From NCBI GenBank assembly GCA_003858485.1, contig RQYD01000012.1, positions 1 to 64,000 of the forward strand: a stretch of DNA of 64,000 nt, given 5' to 3'. The notes beneath the pieces are model-generated. The model was not told the origin of the DNA and did no database searches. It worked only from the letters and a program-made list of their open reading frames with translations. The stretch comes from Clostridiales bacterium COT073_COT-073. GTDB taxonomy: Bacteria > Bacillota > Clostridia > Lachnospirales > Vallitaleaceae. Below are positions 35,077 to 43,881 of the stretch, piece by piece. Each line of letters starts with the position of its first letter. The first letter of the stretch is position 1. The translations under genes and the position numbers were made by a program.

Positions 35077-35643
35077 ATGAGAGAAAAAATATTGAACGTA
35101 GTAGCACAACTTATTAACCGATATGGTTTGAAAAAATTTACGGTAGATGAAGTAGCGACAACTTTACGCATTAGTAAAAAAACAATTTATCAGTATTTCA
35201 GTGGAAAAGATGAAATGATACATGAATATTTTGTGGCAAATTTAGAAAGCGATAAGCAAAATATGGATAAGGCAATGCAGGAAGCAAGTGGTTTTAGAAA
35301 CAAACTATATGCCCTTGTTCATACAAATCGTTGCTATGGATTGCCGATATTCGTAATGGGCGAAGCAAAACAATTTTATCCGGAAGAATGGGCAGAAATT
35401 GAGTCTTTAAGAAAATATAAATTAGCCGCATTAAATGAATTGCTTAAATGCGCAAAAAAGGACGGTGTTATAAAAGATGATGTGCATTTTGGCATACTTA
35501 CCGCTATGCTGGAACGAAGCAGTGACATAATTCTTGATACTGATTTTTTGTTGGAAAATAAACTCCATGTAGCCCAAGCCATTGACGCAGCATTAGATAT
35601 AATTTTATATGGAATCGAAAAGGAGAATAAAGATGATAAATAA
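35077..35643 (+). CDS. TetR/AcrR-family transcriptional regulator
   Basis: 188 residues, the usual size. The N-terminal helix-turn-helix reads FTVDEVATTLRISKKTIYQYF (about 21-41), the family signature. The C-terminal ligand domain shows no recognisable substrate class. CGAGG precedes the start. A palindrome over its own promoter suggests self-repression, and the PEBP-like gene overlaps its end by 11 bp, so the two form an operon. Composition is A/T-rich, unlike the GC-rich mobilization genes to the right, so it may be cargo acquired separately or host DNA outside the element. Confidence 0.9.
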   Translation: MREKILNVVAQLINRYGLKKFTVDEVATTLRISKKTIYQYFSGKDEMIHEYFVANLESDKQNMDKAMQEASGFRNKLYALVHTNRCYGLPIFVMGEAKQFYPEEWAEIESLRKYKLAALNELLKCAKKDGVIKDDVHFGILTAMLERSSDIILDTDFLLENKLHVAQAIDAALDIILYGIEKENKDDK

Positions 35644-36106
35644 TTATGAATTGCAAGTGCGCTGTATTGGATTAGAAAACAATGATATATTCCCGTTAGA
35701 GAATACGGGCAGAGGGAAAGATATATCACCAGCATTTGAGTTTGAAAATCTTTCTCCTATGGCAAAAACTATTGCTATTACGTTGGAAGATATTAAACAC
35801 CCTCTTTTCAAAAATTTTACGCATTGGGTTATATGGAATATTCCAGCATCGAAAAATATTATTGGAGCAATTCCTCATGGAAAAAATGTTGGCATTCTTA
35901 ATAACGCTATTCAAGGAATTGCCTATGGCTGGCACAAGTATGCTGGCCCTAAACCGCCAAAAGGAAAGCAACATCAATATCGTTTTACAATTTATGTATT
36001 AGATAACATACTTTCTTTAAGTCCTAACTCTACAAAAAGGAAGTTTATTAAAGCGGCAAGAAATCATATTTTGCAACAAGCTACTGTTATTGGACGGTTT
36101 GAGTAA
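35633..36106 (+). CDS. YbhB/YbcL-type phosphatidylethanolamine-binding (PEBP) family protein
   Basis: 157 residues from the ATG at 35633 (AAGGAG 7 bp upstream). The PEBP ligand-site motifs are present: DIKHPLFKNFTHWVIWNIP and YAGPKPPKGKQHQYRFTIY, with the conserved His, Pro and Tyr. Family members bind small anions or lipids, and bacterial ones have no firmly known role. Some are linked to drug or stress regulation. It overlaps the TetR gene and is presumably repressed by it, so the pair may answer a specific small molecule. No signal peptide, so cytoplasmic. Confidence 0.85.
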   Translation: MINNYELQVRCIGLENNDIFPLENTGRGKDISPAFEFENLSPMAKTIAITLEDIKHPLFKNFTHWVIWNIPASKNIIGAIPHGKNVGILNNAIQGIAYGWHKYAGPKPPKGKQHQYRFTIYVLDNILSLSPNSTKRKFIKAARNHILQQATVIGRFE

Positions 36107-36205
36107 ATAATCAAAGATGGCAGTTTATATTTTGCCGTTTTTTGAATATGAAATTGTAACTATAAACCATGCACCGCCCCATGCGGGAGAAAGGGGGAAT
36201 CATCT

Positions 36206-36664
36206 ATGCCTTGCACAGAAGCATACAAAGAACACATCATGTATACGTTCAACGGCTTTTGTAAGACCGTCATACGCTTTGCGGCTATCAACGCATGGCG
36301 TGACAGGAGCAGACGGCGGCAAAAAGAAATATCCCTTGAATATCTCACAGAAGAAAAATTTTACCCTTTAGGCACAACAGACGAATACTTTGAAGCACCT
36401 TATGAAGAATACCCCATTATGATATGCGGTCAGACAGTTATCCTCACCAATGGGGAGCTTGCCGCCGCCTTGTTATCTCTGCCGGAGAAGAACCGGGAAA
36501 TCATTTTCCTTTACTTTTTTGGGCATTACACACAGCGGGAAATTGGGGAAATGTACGGACGCTGCCGGAGTACGACCGGGTATCAAATTCGCAGGACTTT
36601 ACAGCTTCTGCACAAAGAAATGGAGGTGCTTTCACATGGGGAATCCGAGCCTTTTATCCTATGA
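36206..36664 (+). CDS. Sigma-70-like small regulator of conjugative-type elements
   Basis: 152 residues with a region-4-type helix-turn-helix at the C-terminus (LPEKNREIIFLYFFGHYTQREIGEMYG, about residues 92-118). The N-terminal part (FCKTVIRFAAINAWRDRSRRRQKE) resembles the region seen in sigma factors of Tn916-like elements. It probably steers transcription of the mobility genes. GGGGG lies 8 bp before the ATG at 36206. The next gene overlaps its end by 29 bp. GC content rises from here on, marking the body of the element. Confidence 0.75.
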   Translation: MPCTEAYKEHIMYTFNGFCKTVIRFAAINAWRDRSRRRQKEISLEYLTEEKFYPLGTTDEYFEAPYEEYPIMICGQTVILTNGELAAALLSLPEKNREIIFLYFFGHYTQREIGEMYGRCRSTTGYQIRRTLQLLHKEMEVLSHGESEPFIL

Positions 36665-36848
36665 AACGATTGTCCGGGCGACCAGCGGAGAGCCGGAAGC
36701 TGTAGACGAGGTTTTGCGGCATTACAGCAAGCGAATCCGAATCGCCGCCATTGAAAACGGGCATATCGACAGGGATACGGAGGACAGCATAAAATCCCGG
36801 CTTGTTGCCGCATTGTTTAAGTTCCGCTTTGATGAACAGGAAGTATAA
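36636..36848 (+). CDS. Small helix-turn-helix protein of mobile elements
   Basis: 70 residues, starting at 36636 with GGAGG 9 bp upstream. The sequence SYETIVRATSGEPEAVDEVLRHYSKRI with LKFRF-like ending FKFRFDEQEV is characteristic of the short helix-turn-helix proteins that follow the sigma-like gene in Gram-positive integrative elements. Function in the family is regulatory at best guess. It overlaps the sigma-like gene by 29 bp, so the two are translated together. Confidence 0.8.
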   Translation: MGNPSLLSYETIVRATSGEPEAVDEVLRHYSKRIRIAAIENGHIDRDTEDSIKSRLVAALFKFRFDEQEV

Positions 36849-36921
36849 GAAATCGCTTCCATTTTGGGAAAAACGGATATATAATAAAGCAACGATAAAT
36901 CGAATTTAAGGAGAAACTGAA

Positions 36922-37149
36922 ATGAAATGCCCCTTTTGTGATACAGAAATGCTACAAGGTTATTTGAATTGCGGCTTAGCCCTTTGGAGTACCAGAAAGC
37001 ACAAGATAAGTTTGCTTCCAGATGATAAAGAGCAATATGCTTTCCGGCTTAAACAACCGATAGCATCTCCAAATCATGTGAGCAGTAGCTACTGCCCTAG
37101 ATGCAAACGAATGATTATTGACTGTACAGAGTATGAAAGCAACATATAG
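36922..37149 (+). CDS. Small zinc-ribbon protein (DUF6487-like)
   Basis: 75 residues with two CxxC pairs, MKCPFCDTEM at the start and YCPRCKRMI near the end, so it should bind one zinc ion. The layout resembles DUF6487 proteins. It has AAGGAG 8 bp before the ATG and an intrinsic terminator 75 bp after its stop. Its A/T-rich composition differs from the surrounding mobility genes, which suggests a later insertion into the element. Function unknown. Confidence 0.75.
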   Translation: MKCPFCDTEMLQGYLNCGLALWSTRKHKISLLPDDKEQYAFRLKQPIASPNHVSSSYCPRCKRMIIDCTEYESNI

Positions 37150-37745
37150 CGACAAATTCAGCTTGTGGAATTGTAATTAGCGAAAAATTGAATAACCGCT
37201 GCTACATAAAACGGCACACCAAGACAGGAAATCAAGAAGAGGTTTCCTGTTTTTTTGCGCTCATTTTTGGCATTTTCAAAAATCGCCAGTATTATGCCGT
37301 GCAAAGGGGGATAGAAAGAAATTTCCGAAAATTCCCGCCTATTCCGGCTTGTACGGTTTTGTAAGGAATAGAGGGAAATTTCCGCAAATCTCCGTCATTT
37401 TTGCTTTGCGTGGTGTTGTAGGTAGTAGGGGGAGAAATATCGCCGCTGCTTTGGCAAAATCCCCGCTTGCGGCACTAAAGGTATTGAGGAAAGTCCACAC
37501 AGGGGAAGCCGCCACTTTCTTAGAGCAAGATTCTACCACAGTACCAAATTTCGCCTACCGGCTCATTTTGTCCTATGGGAATCTTGTTGGGGTTGCCACC
37601 CCAAGCCCGCCTTTTTGCGGCTTGCGCCGCTTGAAAAATCCCCCAAAAAATATTTTCGGATTTTTCAAAAAACACTTCCGCTTTGCCCCCTGTTTTTCTC
37701 CTATTGGTGAGAGGGCAAACCATAAAAAGAAAGGAGTTGAAAGCC
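37150..37745 (+). other. Intergenic region before mobC, probable oriT region
   Basis: 596 bp. A terminator (37224-37256) closes the small zinc-protein unit. The rest has no credible gene although some ORFs are long. Near 37587-37604 the hairpin TTGGGG, TTGCCA, CCCCAA lies in a GC-rich stretch directly upstream of mobC, the usual place for the transfer origin of a MobC/relaxase pair. The nick site itself cannot be assigned. Confidence 0.4.
37224..37256 (+). terminator. Intrinsic terminator
   Basis: ACAGGAAA (37224-37231) and TTTCCTGT (37243-37250) form an 8-bp stem with an 11-nt loop, followed by seven T. It is classical in form and lies 75 bp after the stop of the small zinc-ribbon gene. Confidence 0.8.
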
Positions 37746-38141
37746 ATGAAAAGATACAACACGCCCCACCGCCGCCGGGTAATCAAGACACGCTTGACCG
37801 AGGAAGAATACGCCGAGTTTTCCGAGCGTGTCACCCTCTGCAAAATGAGCCAAGCCGAGTTTATCCGGCAAGCACTTATCAAGTCAAGCATACGCCCCAT
37901 CATTACCGTTTCCCCGGTCAATGATGAACTGCTTTCTGCCGTTGGGAAGCTCACAGCCGAGTACGGGAAAATCGGCGGCAACTTGAATCAGATTGCCCAC
38001 TGTCTGAACGAATACGGCGCACCTTATAACGCCCTCTCCCAAGAAGTGCGAGCCGCCACAGCGGAGCTTGCTGCCTTGAAGTTTGAAGTCTTGCAGAAAG
38101 TAGGTGAAGCCGTTGGCAACATTCAAACATATCAGCTCTAA
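37746..38141 (+). CDS. mobC: MobC-type relaxosome accessory protein
   Basis: 131 residues from the ATG at 37746 (AAGGAG 9 bp upstream). The first half resembles a ribbon-helix-helix DNA-binding region (VIKTRLTEEEYAEFSERV), and the MobC signature follows as GKIGGNLNQIAHCLNEYG (about 79-96). MobC helps the relaxase open DNA at oriT. Its end overlaps the relaxase start by 29 bp, as is common for this pair. Composition is GC-rich. Confidence 0.88.
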   Translation: MKRYNTPHRRRVIKTRLTEEEYAEFSERVTLCKMSQAEFIRQALIKSSIRPIITVSPVNDELLSAVGKLTAEYGKIGGNLNQIAHCLNEYGAPYNALSQEVRAATAELAALKFEVLQKVGEAVGNIQTYQL

Positions 38142-39744
38142 AAATGCCGATTACGGGGCGGCTGAACAGTACCTAACTTTTGAGCATGATGAATTTACCA
38201 TGAAGCCCACGCTTGATAAAAATGGGCGGCTTGTTCTCCGTGACGATTACCGCATATCTTCCTTTAATTGCGGTGATGAAGATTTCGCCATAGCGTGTAT
38301 GCGCTCCAATCTGAAATACGGAAAGAACCAAAAGCGGGAGGACGTAAAGAGCCACCATTACATTATCAGTTTTGACCCCCGTGACGCACCAGACAACGGC
38401 TTGACCGTAGACCGGGCGCAAGCGTTGGGCGAGGAATTTTGCAAGACGCATTTTCCCGGACACCAAGCGTTGGTATGCACCCACCCGGACGGGCATAACC
38501 ACAGCGGCAACATTCATGTGCATATCGTCATAAACAGCTTGCGGATTGCGGAAGTGCCGCTATTGCCCTACATGGAAAGACCAGCGGACACAAGGGAGGG
38601 CTGCAAGCACCGCTGTACGGACGCAGCTATGGAATATTTCAAAGCGGAAGTCATGGAGATGTGCCACCGGGAAAACCTCTATCAGATTGATTTACTCCAC
38701 GGGAGCAAGAACCGCATTACCGAGCGTGAGTATTGGGTGAAGCGGAAAGGACAAGCCGCACTGGATAAGGAGAACGCTCCCCAAGCCGCCACGGGAGAGC
38801 CGCCCAAGCAGACCAAGTTTGAAACCGACAAGGAGAAGCTGCGGCGCACAATCCGAGCCGCCCTGTCCTCTGCCGTTTCCTTTGAGGATTTTTCCGGGAA
38901 GCTGCTGCAACAGGGCGTGACCGTCAAGGAGAGCCGGGGGCGGCTATCCTATCTCACGCCGGACAGGACGAAGCCCATCACCGCCCGGAAACTGGGTGAT
39001 GATTTTGACCGTGCCGCCGTACTGGAAGCACTCACCATAAACGCACAGAACGCCGCCAGAGCCGCCGAAACGCACCTACCCAAACAGGAATACCCCCGGA
39101 GCATAAAAGACCGTTTACAGCGCAACAAAGCCGCTGTAAACGCCCCGAAAAATGACGGAGTACAACGCATGGTAGACCGGGAAGCGAAACGAGCCGAGGG
39201 CAAGGGCATAGGATATGACCGCTGGGCGGCTGTTCACAATCTAAAGCAAATGGCGTCTACCGTGAGCATTTACAAGGAATCTGGCTTTACTTCCCCGGAA
39301 GAACTGGAAGCCGCCCTTGCCGCCGCCAGTGCCGGATTGCATGAAACCACCGGGAAACTGAAAGCCGTGGAAAGCACCTTGCGGGGGAAAAAGGACTTGC
39401 AGAAACAGCTATTAGCCTACATCAAGACCAAGCCAGCCCGTGACGGATTGCGGGCGCAGAAAACCGAGAAAGCCCGGAGAGCCTACCGGGAGCAGCACGA
39501 AAGCGAGTTTATCATTTCCGAATCTGCCGCCCGGTATTTCAAGGCACAGGGAATCTCCAAGCTGCCAGCGTCCAAAGCCCTACAAGCGGAGATTGAGCAG
39601 CTTACCAAAGAGAAAAACGCCCTTTACAACGAGTACCGGGAGAAGAAAGCAAGCGTCCGGGAATTGCAGACCGTAAAGGGCAACCTTGACAAAATATTGC
39701 GCCGGGAGCCGGAACGGGGAAAGGGGCGGGAAAATGAACGGTAA
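38113..39744 (+). CDS. Relaxase/mobilization nuclease (MOBP, VirD2-like)
   Basis: 543 residues if started at TTG 38113, which has AGGTGA 5 bp upstream and gives the customary N-terminus ATFKHISSKNADYGAAE; GTG 38104 is the alternative. The nuclease domain (1-250) contains SHHYIISFDP and the metal-binding GNIHVHIVINS, the HxH motif of the family. The remaining half is charged and helical (QTKFETDKEKLRRTIR, later EIEQLTKEKNALYNEYREK) and likely holds coiled coils. It should nick oriT covalently through a tyrosine and lead the strand into a recipient using a helper secretion system. Confidence 0.9.
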   Translation: MATFKHISSKNADYGAAEQYLTFEHDEFTMKPTLDKNGRLVLRDDYRISSFNCGDEDFAIACMRSNLKYGKNQKREDVKSHHYIISFDPRDAPDNGLTVDRAQALGEEFCKTHFPGHQALVCTHPDGHNHSGNIHVHIVINSLRIAEVPLLPYMERPADTREGCKHRCTDAAMEYFKAEVMEMCHRENLYQIDLLHGSKNRITEREYWVKRKGQAALDKENAPQAATGEPPKQTKFETDKEKLRRTIRAALSSAVSFEDFSGKLLQQGVTVKESRGRLSYLTPDRTKPITARKLGDDFDRAAVLEALTINAQNAARAAETHLPKQEYPRSIKDRLQRNKAAVNAPKNDGVQRMVDREAKRAEGKGIGYDRWAAVHNLKQMASTVSIYKESGFTSPEELEAALAAASAGLHETTGKLKAVESTLRGKKDLQKQLLAYIKTKPARDGLRAQKTEKARRAYREQHESEFIISESAARYFKAQGISKLPASKALQAEIEQLTKEKNALYNEYREKKASVRELQTVKGNLDKILRREPERGKGRENER

Positions 39745-40120
39745 ACGCCCCTACATGGACTACCAGCAGTACAGAGCCGCCCGCCGTCTTGTGCATGAGT
39801 GCTGCAACTACGATAACGGCAACTGTATCTTGCTGGATAACGGCGAGCCTTGCGTATGCGTCCAGAGTATCAGCTATTCGCTTATATGCCGCTGGTTCAT
39901 TACCGCCGTTCTGCCGCTGGACGGGAAACTGGAAGCCGCCCTACTCCACCGGGCAGACAGGAAACGCTGTACCGAGTGCGGCGGCTATTTTCTCCCCAAG
40001 TCAAACCGGGGGAAATACTGCCCGGATTGCGCCGGACGCATGAAAAGAATCCATGCCACACAGCGCAAGCGGAAACAGAGGGATAAATGTCACGCTTTAG
40101 GATATTCCAGACCCCCGTAA
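39734..40120 (+). CDS. Cysteine-rich VLP domain protein
   Basis: 128 residues from the ATG at 39734, overlapping the relaxase by 11 bp. It has a cysteine-rich first half (HECCNYDNGNCILLDNGEPC), the name-giving WFITAVLPLDGKLE, and a zinc-ribbon-like CTECGGYFLPKSNRGKYCPDC. The basic tail (QRKRKQRDK) could touch DNA. This small protein regularly follows the relaxase in Gram-positive mobilizable elements, and its role is not established. Confidence 0.88.
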   Translation: MNGKRPYMDYQQYRAARRLVHECCNYDNGNCILLDNGEPCVCVQSISYSLICRWFITAVLPLDGKLEAALLHRADRKRCTECGGYFLPKSNRGKYCPDCAGRMKRIHATQRKRKQRDKCHALGYSRPP

Positions 40121-40229
40121 ATCAAGGCTTTTTTGACCGCCCTCAAAGGGTATGCGATACATTTATCCTTTATCCCCGAAAATGCCGTTTTAACTGCGTA
40201 ACAGAAGCCACAGACAGGAGGTGAGAACC

Positions 40230-40985
40230 ATAACCGAATACATCACAGCCGACACCATTATGCCGCCGTTTTTCCGATACCCCCGTTTTCTGCTGAAAAT
40301 GGACTTGTCACAGACCGCAAAGCTGCTTTATTCGCTGCTCCTTGACCGTTCCGAACTCTCACAGAAGAACGGCTGGCAGGACAGCGAGGGCAGGACATAC
40401 ATTGTCTACCCTGTTGCGGAGATAGCGGAAATGCTGGATAAAGGCAGCACCGCCATAAAAGCCGCACTGAACGAGCTGGACGCTGCCGGGCTTCTGGTGA
40501 GGGAACGCCGGGGCTTTTCCGCACCGAACCGCCTTTATGTGAAAGTGCCGCAAGTGCCAGTGGTACAGTTTTCCGACCATATGACCGCCATACAGTCGGA
40601 AAACCGACCCTCTGATAGCCGGAAAAGCGACCCTCATAAGGGCGGAAAACCGACCTTTGCGTTGGACGGAAAACCGACCCCTAACCAACTTACTATAAAC
40701 AAACTAAAAGAGAACCAACTAAAAGGAGCGAGTGAGAAGCCGCCCGCCCCGTTTGGCAGATACCAGAATGTTTTACTCTCTGAAAGCGAATATGCGGAGC
40801 TGAAAGAGGAATACCCGGACAGGCTGGAACGGCTCATTGAGGAAATGAGCGAGTTCATAGCTGCCACCGGGAATGATTATGTGTGCCATGCCGCCGCATT
40901 GCGCCGCTGGTTAAACCGGGAGAAAAAGGAGAACCCGAAAAAGGGAATCCCCGATTATTCCTACAAAGAGGGCGAGAGCCTTTGA
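40230..40985 (+). CDS. Replication initiator (RepA N-terminal domain), possible ATA start
   Basis: About 251 residues. The N-terminal RepA-type winged helix is clear: MPPFFRYPRFLLKMDLSQTA, IAEMLDKGSTAIKAALNELDAAGLL and GFSAPNRLYVKVP. It should serve replication of the excised circle. The start is unusual. A perfect AGGAGG (40216-40221) lies 8 bp before codon ATA at 40230, where I would expect ATG (giving TEYITADTI next). A GTG at 40221 lies within the ribosome site and the ATG at 40260 has none. Either ATA is used weakly or expression is reduced. The linker (about 120-180) contains repeated GGKPTF-like segments. Confidence 0.8.
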   Translation: MTEYITADTIMPPFFRYPRFLLKMDLSQTAKLLYSLLLDRSELSQKNGWQDSEGRTYIVYPVAEIAEMLDKGSTAIKAALNELDAAGLLVRERRGFSAPNRLYVKVPQVPVVQFSDHMTAIQSENRPSDSRKSDPHKGGKPTFALDGKPTPNQLTINKLKENQLKGASEKPPAPFGRYQNVLLSESEYAELKEEYPDRLERLIEEMSEFIAATGNDYVCHAAALRRWLNREKKENPKKGIPDYSYKEGESL

Positions 40986-41047
40986 CCGCATAGACACAAC
41001 ACCCCGTAAACAGGGCGTAAAAAACCATGAACAAGGAGGAAGATTTT

Positions 41048-41902
41048 ATGAGTGATTATGATAACGCCATTTTCCGGCTTGCCACGGCACAGGGAGCAGA
41101 GCCGGAGGACTACACCGGGGAGGACGGGCTTTTATATTGCGGGAGCTGCCGCCAGCCCAAAGAAGCCTACTTCCCGGAGGGCAAAACCTTTTTCGGACGT
41201 GACCGCCACCCGAAAGAATGTGACTGCCAGCGAAAACGCCGGGAAACGCTGGAAGCCAGCCACCGGGAATACAAGCACCGGGAGGAAGTGGAACGGCTGA
41301 AACGGACAGGCTTCACCGACCCGGCTATGCGGGAATGGACGTTTGAAAACGACAACGGGAAATGCCCCCAAATGCACAAAGCCCATGCTTATGTAGAGTG
41401 TTGGGAGGAAATGAAAGCCACAAATACCGGCTATCTGTTATGGGGCATGGTAGGCACAGGGAAAAGCTATTTTGCCGGGTGTATCGCCAATGCACTCATG
41501 GAGAAAGAGGTTTCCGTCTGTATGACGAACTTTGCCTTGATACTCAATGACCTTGCCGCCAGCTTCAAAGACCGTAACGAGTACATAGCCCGCCTTTGCA
41601 GCTCCCCGCTGCTTATCCTTGACGATTTCGGCATGGAGCGTGGCACGGAATACGGGCTTGAACAGGTTTACAACGTGATTGACAGCCGATACCGAAGCGG
41701 CAAGCCCTTAATCGTGACAACAAACTTGACTCTGGAGGAATTGCAGAACCCGGAGGACACCGCCCATGCCCGGATATATGACCGCCTTACGGAAATGTGT
41801 ACCCCCGTCCGTATTACCGGGGAGAATTTCAGAAAAGCCAAAGCACGGGAGAAAATGGAACGCCTTAAAAAGCTGCTGAACGGAAAGGAGATTTGCCTAT
41901 GA
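41048..41902 (+). CDS. DnaC-like ATP-binding protein
   Basis: 284 residues from the ATG at 41048 (AAGGAGG upstream). An N-terminal zinc-binding stretch (YCGSCRQPKEAYF, CDCQRKRRE) precedes an AAA+ domain with Walker A GMVGTGKSYF, Walker B LLILDDFG and a sensor region IVTTNLTLEEL. Such proteins load the replicative helicase and here probably work with the replication initiator gene just upstream. Its stop overlaps the tnpW start by 4 bp. Confidence 0.9.
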   Translation: MSDYDNAIFRLATAQGAEPEDYTGEDGLLYCGSCRQPKEAYFPEGKTFFGRDRHPKECDCQRKRRETLEASHREYKHREEVERLKRTGFTDPAMREWTFENDNGKCPQMHKAHAYVECWEEMKATNTGYLLWGMVGTGKSYFAGCIANALMEKEVSVCMTNFALILNDLAASFKDRNEYIARLCSSPLLILDDFGMERGTEYGLEQVYNVIDSRYRSGKPLIVTTNLTLEELQNPEDTAHARIYDRLTEMCTPVRITGENFRKAKAREKMERLKKLLNGKEICL

Positions 41903-42096
41903 CCGACACGCCCAAGAAAAGCACCGCCACCACCGCCCGCCGCCCGGATTGCGTGACAGAAGTACGCCGGGGGAACACCGTCCTTGTGGTTTCCGGCTAT
42001 TTCAAACAAGGCACTACCGCCACCGCCGCCGACAAGATGATGAAAGTGCTGGAAGCGGAAAGCGCAGCCGGGGGAACAGCCGCACACGCTATGTAA
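41899..42096 (+). CDS. tnpW: TnpW-like transposon-encoded small protein
   Basis: 65 residues from the ATG at 41899 (AAAGGAG 8 bp upstream), overlapping the ATPase gene by 4 bp. The conserved part is CVTEVRRGNTVLVVSGYF followed by TAADKMMKVLE, as in TnpW proteins that accompany TnpX-type recombinases in Tn4451-like elements. Function unknown; it lies directly before the recombinase and may influence excision. Confidence 0.85.
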   Translation: MTDTPKKSTATTARRPDCVTEVRRGNTVLVVSGYFKQGTTATAADKMMKVLEAESAAGGTAAHAM

Positions 42097-42154
42097 TGCG
42101 ATAAGCCTTAATAAAATAATGTGATATTTTTCGACATAAAGTAGCAAAAAGGAC

Positions 42155-42184
42155 TGTACAGCAAGCCCCGCCCTATGGTATAAT
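42155..42184 (+). promoter_or_regulatory. Candidate promoter of the recombinase gene
   Basis: A perfect -10 TATAAT (42179-42184) lies 45 bp before the recombinase ATG, with TGTACA (42155-42160) at 18 bp spacing as a poor -35. This would let the recombinase be expressed apart from the long upstream operon. Confidence 0.45.
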
Positions 42185-42229
42185 AGACCTACGGAATAGT
42201 GGGGCTGGCTGTCGGAAATGGAGGAAACC

Positions 42230-43852
42230 ATGACAAGACAGACCACCCAAAAACTGATTACCGCCCTATATCCGAGATTGTCGCACGAGGACACGCTTCA
42301 AGGTGAATCCAACTCCATAAGCAACCAGAAGCGAATCCTTGAAGCCTACGCCAGACAGAACGGCTTTTCCAACCTCAAATGGTACACGGACGACGGATTC
42401 TCCGGGGCAAATTTCCAAAGACCCGGCTTCCAGTCCATGCTTGCCGACATTGAAGCGGGGCTTGTGGGAACGGTTATCGTAAAGGATATGTCAAGGTTAG
42501 GGCGAAACTATCTTCAAGTGGGAATGTACACAGAAATGATTTTCCCACAGAACGGCGTCCGCTTCATTGCCATCAATGATGGCGTAGACAGCACACAGGG
42601 CGAGAATGATTTTGCGCCCTTGCGTAACATTTTTAACGAATGGCTGGTGAGAGATACGAGCAAGAAAATCCGGGCGGTAAAACGCTCAAAAGGCATGAGT
42701 GGGAAGCCCGTCACAAGCAAGCCCGTGTACGGCTACCTCATGGACGAGGACGAAAATTTCATCATTGACGAAGAAGCCGCCCCCGTGGTAAAGCAGATTT
42801 ACAGCCTATGCCTTGCCGGGAACGGTCCGACCAAGATAGCCCGTATGCTCACGGAGCAGGAAATCCCCACGCCGGGAACGCTGGAATACCGCCGGACAGG
42901 GAGAACCCGCCGCTACCACCCCGGCTATGAGTGCAAGTGGGCGGCGAACACCGTGGTACATATCCTTGAAAACCGGGAATACACGGGCTGCCTTGTGAAC
43001 TTCAAGACCACCACACAATCTTACAAGTGCAGCAAGATTATCTACAACAGCGAGGACAAACAGGCAATCTTTGAGAACCACCACGAGCAGATAATCGACA
43101 GAGACACATGGGAGCGTGTGCAGGAGTTACGCAAGCAGCGCAAACGCCCTAACCGCTATGATGAAGTGGGTTTGTTCTCCGGCATACTCTTTTGTGCGGA
43201 TTGCGGCAGCGTCATGTACCAGCAACGCTATCAGACGGACAAGCGGCGGCAGGACTGCTATATCTGCGGCAGCTACAAGAAGCGCACAGCAGACTGTACG
43301 GCGCATTTTATCCGCACCGACCTTTTAACCGCCGGAGTGACCGAGAATTTACGGAAAGTCACCAGCTACGCCGCCAAGCACGAAGCCCGGTTTATGAAGC
43401 TGTTGACCGACCAGACCGAGGACGGGAGCAAACGCCGCAACGCCGCCAAGAAGAAAGAGCTGGAAGCGGCAGAAAAACGGATTGCGGAACTCTCCGCTAT
43501 CTTCAAGCGGCTGTATGAGGACAGCGTGACCGGGCGCATATCGGACGAGCGTTTCACGGAGCTTTCGGCAGACTATGAAGCCGAGCAAAAGGAACTGAAA
43601 GAGAAAGCCGCCGCCTTGCAGAGCGAGCTTTCCAAGACGCTGGAAGCCACGGCAAACGCTGAAAAGTTTATGAAAGTGGTACGTAAGTACACCAGCTTTG
43701 AGGAACTCACCCCTACCCTGTTGCGGGAGTTTGTGGAGAAAATCGTAATCCATGAATCGGAAGCACTGGACGGGAAACGGCGGGGGAAGCTCCGCAGACA
43801 GGAAATCGAAATCTATTACTCTTTTGTCGGCAAGGTAGAATTGCCCGACTAA
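42230..43852 (+). CDS. Large serine recombinase (TnpX/TndX type)
   Basis: 540 residues from the ATG at 42230 (GGAGG 5 bp upstream). The resolvase domain starts ALYPRLSHEDTLQGESNSI with the catalytic Ser of RLS, and VKDMSRLGRN carries the arginines of the active site. The recombinase domain (about 160-290) is followed by a zinc ribbon (CADCGSV and CYICGSY) and a long coiled coil (EKRIAELSAIFKRLYEDS), the domains that recognise att sites. It should excise and integrate this element without needing homology, usually at a 2-bp core. It is the last gene at the right end. Confidence 0.93.
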   Translation: MTRQTTQKLITALYPRLSHEDTLQGESNSISNQKRILEAYARQNGFSNLKWYTDDGFSGANFQRPGFQSMLADIEAGLVGTVIVKDMSRLGRNYLQVGMYTEMIFPQNGVRFIAINDGVDSTQGENDFAPLRNIFNEWLVRDTSKKIRAVKRSKGMSGKPVTSKPVYGYLMDEDENFIIDEEAAPVVKQIYSLCLAGNGPTKIARMLTEQEIPTPGTLEYRRTGRTRRYHPGYECKWAANTVVHILENREYTGCLVNFKTTTQSYKCSKIIYNSEDKQAIFENHHEQIIDRDTWERVQELRKQRKRPNRYDEVGLFSGILFCADCGSVMYQQRYQTDKRRQDCYICGSYKKRTADCTAHFIRTDLLTAGVTENLRKVTSYAAKHEARFMKLLTDQTEDGSKRRNAAKKKELEAAEKRIAELSAIFKRLYEDSVTGRISDERFTELSADYEAEQKELKEKAAALQSELSKTLEATANAEKFMKVVRKYTSFEELTPTLLREFVEKIVIHESEALDGKRRGKLRRQEIEIYYSFVGKVELPD

Positions 43853-43862
43853 AGCCCGACCC

Positions 43863-43881
43863 GTCCGGCAGTCAGCCGGAC
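43863..43881 (+). terminator. Hairpin after the recombinase gene
   Basis: GTCCGGC (43863-43869) and GCCGGAC (43875-43881) form a perfect 7-bp stem with a 5-nt loop. A run of six T begins about 14 bp later, so termination is plausible but not ideal. The hairpin may also belong to the right end of the element. Confidence 0.5.

Noticed and set aside
37349-37924. 191-codon ORF upstream of and overlapping mobC
   Set aside because: It runs in another frame over mobC, which has a clear ribosome site and family motifs. The start has no ribosome site and the protein is low in recognisable features.
41668-42294. 208-codon minus-strand ORF in the element
   Set aside because: It is a shadow of the ATPase, tnpW and recombinase genes, a common artefact in GC-rich DNA.
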